Source of the DNA: Lutimonas halocynthiae
GTDB taxonomy: Bacteria > Bacteroidota > Bacteroidia > Flavobacteriales > Flavobacteriaceae
Direction of reading: 5' to 3'
Assembly: GCF_030409835.1 (NCBI RefSeq)
Contig: NZ_JAUFQO010000016.1
Location: 842,263 to 906,262, forward strand
Length of the DNA: 64,000 nt
Below the pieces are notes generated by a model. It had not been told where the DNA came from and made no database searches. It saw nothing but the letters and a program-made list of their open reading frames with translations. The translations under genes and the position numbers were made by a program. Of the stretch, positions 61,292 to 64,000 are shown in pieces; position 1 is the first letter of the stretch, and each line of letters opens with the position of its first letter.

Positions 61292-62290
61292 ATGAAGAAA
61301 ATAACGAAAAAAACCTACATCGATTGGTACAAAGACATGCTGTTTTGGAGAAAGTTCGAAGACAAGCTTGCAGCTGTATACATCCAACAAAAAGTAAGAG
61401 GTTTTCTACATTTATATAACGGTCAAGAAGCTGTATTAGCAGGTGCGTTACACGCCATAGATCTATCAAAAGATAAAATGATCACTGCTTATAGAAATCA
61501 CGTGCAGCCTATCGGTATGGGAGTTGATCCTAAAAGGGTGATGGCTGAATTATACGGAAAAGTGACCGGTACATCACAGGGTATGGGTGGTTCTATGCAT
61601 ATTTTTTCAAAAGAGAAAGGTTTCTATGGAGGTCATGGTATCGTTGGAGGTCAAATTCCTTTAGGAGCTGGTATCGCTTTTGCTGATAAATATTTTGGTC
61701 GTGACGGTGTTACCATTACTTATTTTGGTGATGGAGCTGCAAGACAAGGTTCTCTTCATGAAACTTTTAACATGGCCATGGCTTGGAAACTACCTGTTGT
61801 ATTTGTGGTTGAGAATAATGGATATGCTATGGGAACTTCTGTGGCAAGAACTGCAAATCATGAAGAAATTTGGAAATTAGGTTTGGCCTATGAAATGCCT
61901 TCTGAACCAGTTGATGGTATGAACCCGGTAGAAGTAGCTAAGGCTATGGACAAAGCTGTAACGCATGCGAGAAGTGGTAAAGGCCCATATTTCTTAGAAA
62001 TGAAAACCTATCGTTATAGAGGTCATTCAATGAGTGATGCTCAAAAATATAGAACAAAAGCTGAAGTAGCTGATTACAAAAAAATTGACCCTATCTCTCA
62101 GGTTCTTGAGGTGATTAAGGAGAAAAAATATTTGACCGATGAAGAAATTCAGGCGATCAATGACGATGTAAAAGAACGCGTAATTGCCTGTGAAAAATTT
62201 GCAGATGAATCTCCGTATCCAGAAAAACAACAATTGTACGACATGGTTTATGAAGAAAAGGGATATCCTTTCATAAAACACAGATTATAA
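61292..62290 (+). CDS. pdhA: Pyruvate dehydrogenase E1 component, alpha subunit
   Basis: A 332-residue thiamine-diphosphate enzyme subunit. The cofactor motif is GDGAARQGSLHETFNMA, ending in VENNGYAMGTS, and the phosphorylation-loop region reads KTYRYRGHSMSDAQKYRT. The opening segment (KDMLFWRKFEDKLAAVYIQQ) is that of PdhA. The E1-beta gene is not next to it: E2 follows after 44 bases. This arrangement is known in Bacteroidota, where pdhB is elsewhere. It starts the conversion of pyruvate to acetyl-CoA. Confidence 0.95.
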   Translation: MKKITKKTYIDWYKDMLFWRKFEDKLAAVYIQQKVRGFLHLYNGQEAVLAGALHAIDLSKDKMITAYRNHVQPIGMGVDPKRVMAELYGKVTGTSQGMGGSMHIFSKEKGFYGGHGIVGGQIPLGAGIAFADKYFGRDGVTITYFGDGAARQGSLHETFNMAMAWKLPVVFVVENNGYAMGTSVARTANHEEIWKLGLAYEMPSEPVDGMNPVEVAKAMDKAVTHARSGKGPYFLEMKTYRYRGHSMSDAQKYRTKAEVADYKKIDPISQVLEVIKEKKYLTDEEIQAINDDVKERVIACEKFADESPYPEKQQLYDMVYEEKGYPFIKHRL

Positions 62291-62334
62291 AAGTTAAAAG
62301 AACATTAGTTTAATACCCTATTAAAGAAAAAAAT

Positions 62335-63939
62335 ATGGCCGAAATTATAACCATGCCGAGATTAAGTGATACCATGACAGAAGGAGTTGTGGCAAAATGG
62401 CTTAAGCAAGTTGGCGATAAGATTGAAGAAGGAGATATTCTTGCCGAAATTGAAACTGACAAAGCCACCATGGAATTTGAATCTTTCCATGAAGGTACCT
62501 TGCTTCATATAGGCGTTCATGAAGGAGAAACTGCAAGCGTAGATTCCTTATTGGCCATTATCGGAAATGAAGGTGACGATTTTAAGAGTCTTTTGAGTCA
62601 ATCTAATGGTGCTGCTGAGGCAGAGGCTCCAGCTGAATCAACTCCTGAGGCAGCTGCAGAAGAAAAAAGCTCTGAAGCATTGGCAACTCCAGCAGGAGCT
62701 GAAGTGATTACCATGCCTCGATTGAGCGATACAATGACTGAAGGAACAGTGGCTAAATGGTTGAAAAAAGTTGGTGACCCAATTGAAGAAGGAGATATTC
62801 TTGCCGAAATTGAAACGGACAAAGCTACAATGGAATTCGAATCATTTCACAATGGTACTTTATTATATATTGGTGTTGATGAAGGAAGTTCAGCTGACGT
62901 TGATGCTGTTTTAGCAATTATTGGAGAAAAAGGAACAGATATTACTGCTTTTGCAGCAAGTCTTAAGAGCCAGGCGTCTGCTCCAGCTCCAGCGCAGACT
63001 AAAAAAGAAACTGCGCCTGTTGCAGTTAGTGAATCAAAGCCTGCACCATCCAGTGTTCCGGCTGTGCAGCCTGTTGTCAATTCTAATGGTAGAATTGTTG
63101 CCTCTCCATTGGCTAAAAAATTAGCTGCTGAAAGAAACATCAACCTTTCTCATATCCAGGGAACTGGTGAAGGTGGCAGAATTATAAAAAGAGATATTGA
63201 AAATTATACACCTGGTTCAGGTAGAGGCAGTCAAGCACCTTTTGTGCCCGCAGGTCAGGAAAATTTTGAGGAAGTTCCTAATTCTCAAATGAGAAAAGTG
63301 ATCGCCCGAAGGTTAGGTGAATCAAAATTCACTGCTCCCCACTATTATTTGAATGTGGAGTTTGATATGGATAATGCAATTGCCTTTAGAAACCAATACA
63401 ATTCCATTCCTGATACGAAAATATCTTTTAATGATATCGTGGTAAAAGCGACCTCTTTGGCTTTAAAAGAACACCCACAGGTAAATTCACAATGGTTTGA
63501 TGACAAAATCAGAAAGAACCATCACGTGCATATCGGTGTTGCCGTAGCGGTTGAAGATGGTTTGTTAGTGCCCGTGCTTAAATTTGCAGATGAGCAAAGC
63601 TTAACACAAATCGGTTCTCAGGTAAAAGATTATGCAGGCAGAGCAAGAAATAAAAAACTTACACCTGAAGAAATGGATGGTAGTACATTTACCATTTCCA
63701 ATTTAGGAATGTTTGGAATAACTGATTTTACAAGTATTATTAATCAGCCAAATTCAGCAATTCTTTCTGTTGGTGCTATTGTACAAAAACCAGTTGTCAG
63801 AGAAGGTAATATCGTTGTTGGAAATACAATGAAACTGACCCTTGCCTGTGACCACCGTACTGTTGACGGCGCTACTGGAGCGATATTCTTACAAACTTTA
63901 AAAGGTTATATCGAGAATCCGGTTACAATGCTTGTTTAA
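62335..63939 (+). CDS. pdhC: Pyruvate dehydrogenase E2 (dihydrolipoamide acetyltransferase)
   Basis: A 534-residue E2 with two lipoyl domains (lipoyl lysines Lys43 and Lys163, both in ETDKATMEFES), Ala/Pro/Glu-rich linkers, an E1/E3-binding domain at about 250-290 (ASPLAKKLAAERNINLSHIQ) and the catalytic core with ACDHRTVDGATGA near residue 510. The two lipoyl domains are near-identical even in DNA, a recent or gene-converted internal duplication. It transfers the acetyl group to CoA and forms the complex core. Confidence 0.96.
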   Translation: MAEIITMPRLSDTMTEGVVAKWLKQVGDKIEEGDILAEIETDKATMEFESFHEGTLLHIGVHEGETASVDSLLAIIGNEGDDFKSLLSQSNGAAEAEAPAESTPEAAAEEKSSEALATPAGAEVITMPRLSDTMTEGTVAKWLKKVGDPIEEGDILAEIETDKATMEFESFHNGTLLYIGVDEGSSADVDAVLAIIGEKGTDITAFAASLKSQASAPAPAQTKKETAPVAVSESKPAPSSVPAVQPVVNSNGRIVASPLAKKLAAERNINLSHIQGTGEGGRIIKRDIENYTPGSGRGSQAPFVPAGQENFEEVPNSQMRKVIARRLGESKFTAPHYYLNVEFDMDNAIAFRNQYNSIPDTKISFNDIVVKATSLALKEHPQVNSQWFDDKIRKNHHVHIGVAVAVEDGLLVPVLKFADEQSLTQIGSQVKDYAGRARNKKLTPEEMDGSTFTISNLGMFGITDFTSIINQPNSAILSVGAIVQKPVVREGNIVVGNTMKLTLACDHRTVDGATGAIFLQTLKGYIENPVTMLV

Positions 63940-63957
63940 TAGGTATAGCTATAATTT

Positions 63958-63989
63958 AAAAAGCCTGTGTTAAACTCAGGCTTTTTTTT
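63958..63989 (+). terminator. Intrinsic terminator of pdhA-pdhC
   Basis: AAAAAGCCTG pairs with CAGGCTTTTT around a loop and is followed by more T, 18 bases after the pdhC stop. Confidence 0.88.
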
Positions 63990-64000
63990 ATTCCTACATT

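Noticed and set aside
61219-61419. Small plus-strand frame before pdhA
   Set aside because: It runs through the pdhA promoter and into pdhA in another frame.

Overview
The window is about 64 kb of an AT-rich chromosome from a member of the Bacteroidota, most likely a marine-type flavobacterium (class Flavobacteriia). The signs are Bacteroidota promoters of the TAnnTTTG (-7) type in front of many genes, a type IX secretion sorting domain, DUF5606, a pyruvate dehydrogenase E1-alpha/E2 gene pair, tRNA genes without an encoded CCA, and the general gene repertoire. There is no rRNA, CRISPR array, prophage or insertion sequence. The genus cannot be named from the sequence alone.

Layout. (1) 1-5510, minus strand: a tightly overlapping operon of FAD oxidoreductase, methyltransferase, type III polyketide synthase, FabI-like enoyl reductase, FabZ-like dehydratase, ketosynthase and an acyl carrier protein cut by the window edge. 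It looks like a dedicated fatty-acid module feeding a type III PKS, with tailoring enzymes, so a phenolic lipid or related product is likely. (2) 5734-11828: NDH-2, then a three-gene exporter (ABC protein with a decayed ATPase domain, HlyD adaptor, TolC-like channel). (3) 11828-12339 and 33471-34001: two tRNA-Pro loci, each followed by the same composite repeat made of hairpins. (4) 12753-21473: ECF sigma factor and partner membrane protein, a tandem pair of glycine-zipper proteins, a cysteine-cluster protein, a PLP decarboxylase, a membrane-anchored AraC regulator, a CPBP protease and a large envelope protein. (5) 21497-27388: a cytochrome-c type nitric oxide reductase operon (norC-norB-norQ-norD) and a divergent polytopic membrane protein. 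(6) 27657-33313: an unusual 690-residue PLP protein, a four-subunit 2-oxoacid:ferredoxin oxidoreductase operon and a CBS-domain protein. (7) 34066-63939: mostly housekeeping genes (trxB, SLC13 carrier, two PopT/DUF368 proteins, TPR protein, pyrR-pyrB, rnz, AGCS carrier, acyl-CoA dehydrogenase, cca, tsaC, glycosyltransferase, dapD, ruvX, def, mazG, Nif3, gcvP, pdhA, pdhC).

The most interesting signals are these. The type III PKS operon carries its own fatty-acid enzymes. Three promoters, upstream of norC, the ferredoxin oxidoreductase operon and the CBS gene, share an FNR/CRP-like palindrome (ATGAT-N4-ATCAT type) at exactly the same distance from a -7-like element, which suggests a low-oxygen or NO regulon. 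The two tRNA-Pro loci share hairpin arrays in which some stems differ in sequence but keep pairing. Several proteins have lost hallmark residues: the ABC ATPase domain, a thioredoxin-like protein and a C4 zinc-ribbon protein. All functional calls come from reading motifs and gene order; no database search was run.
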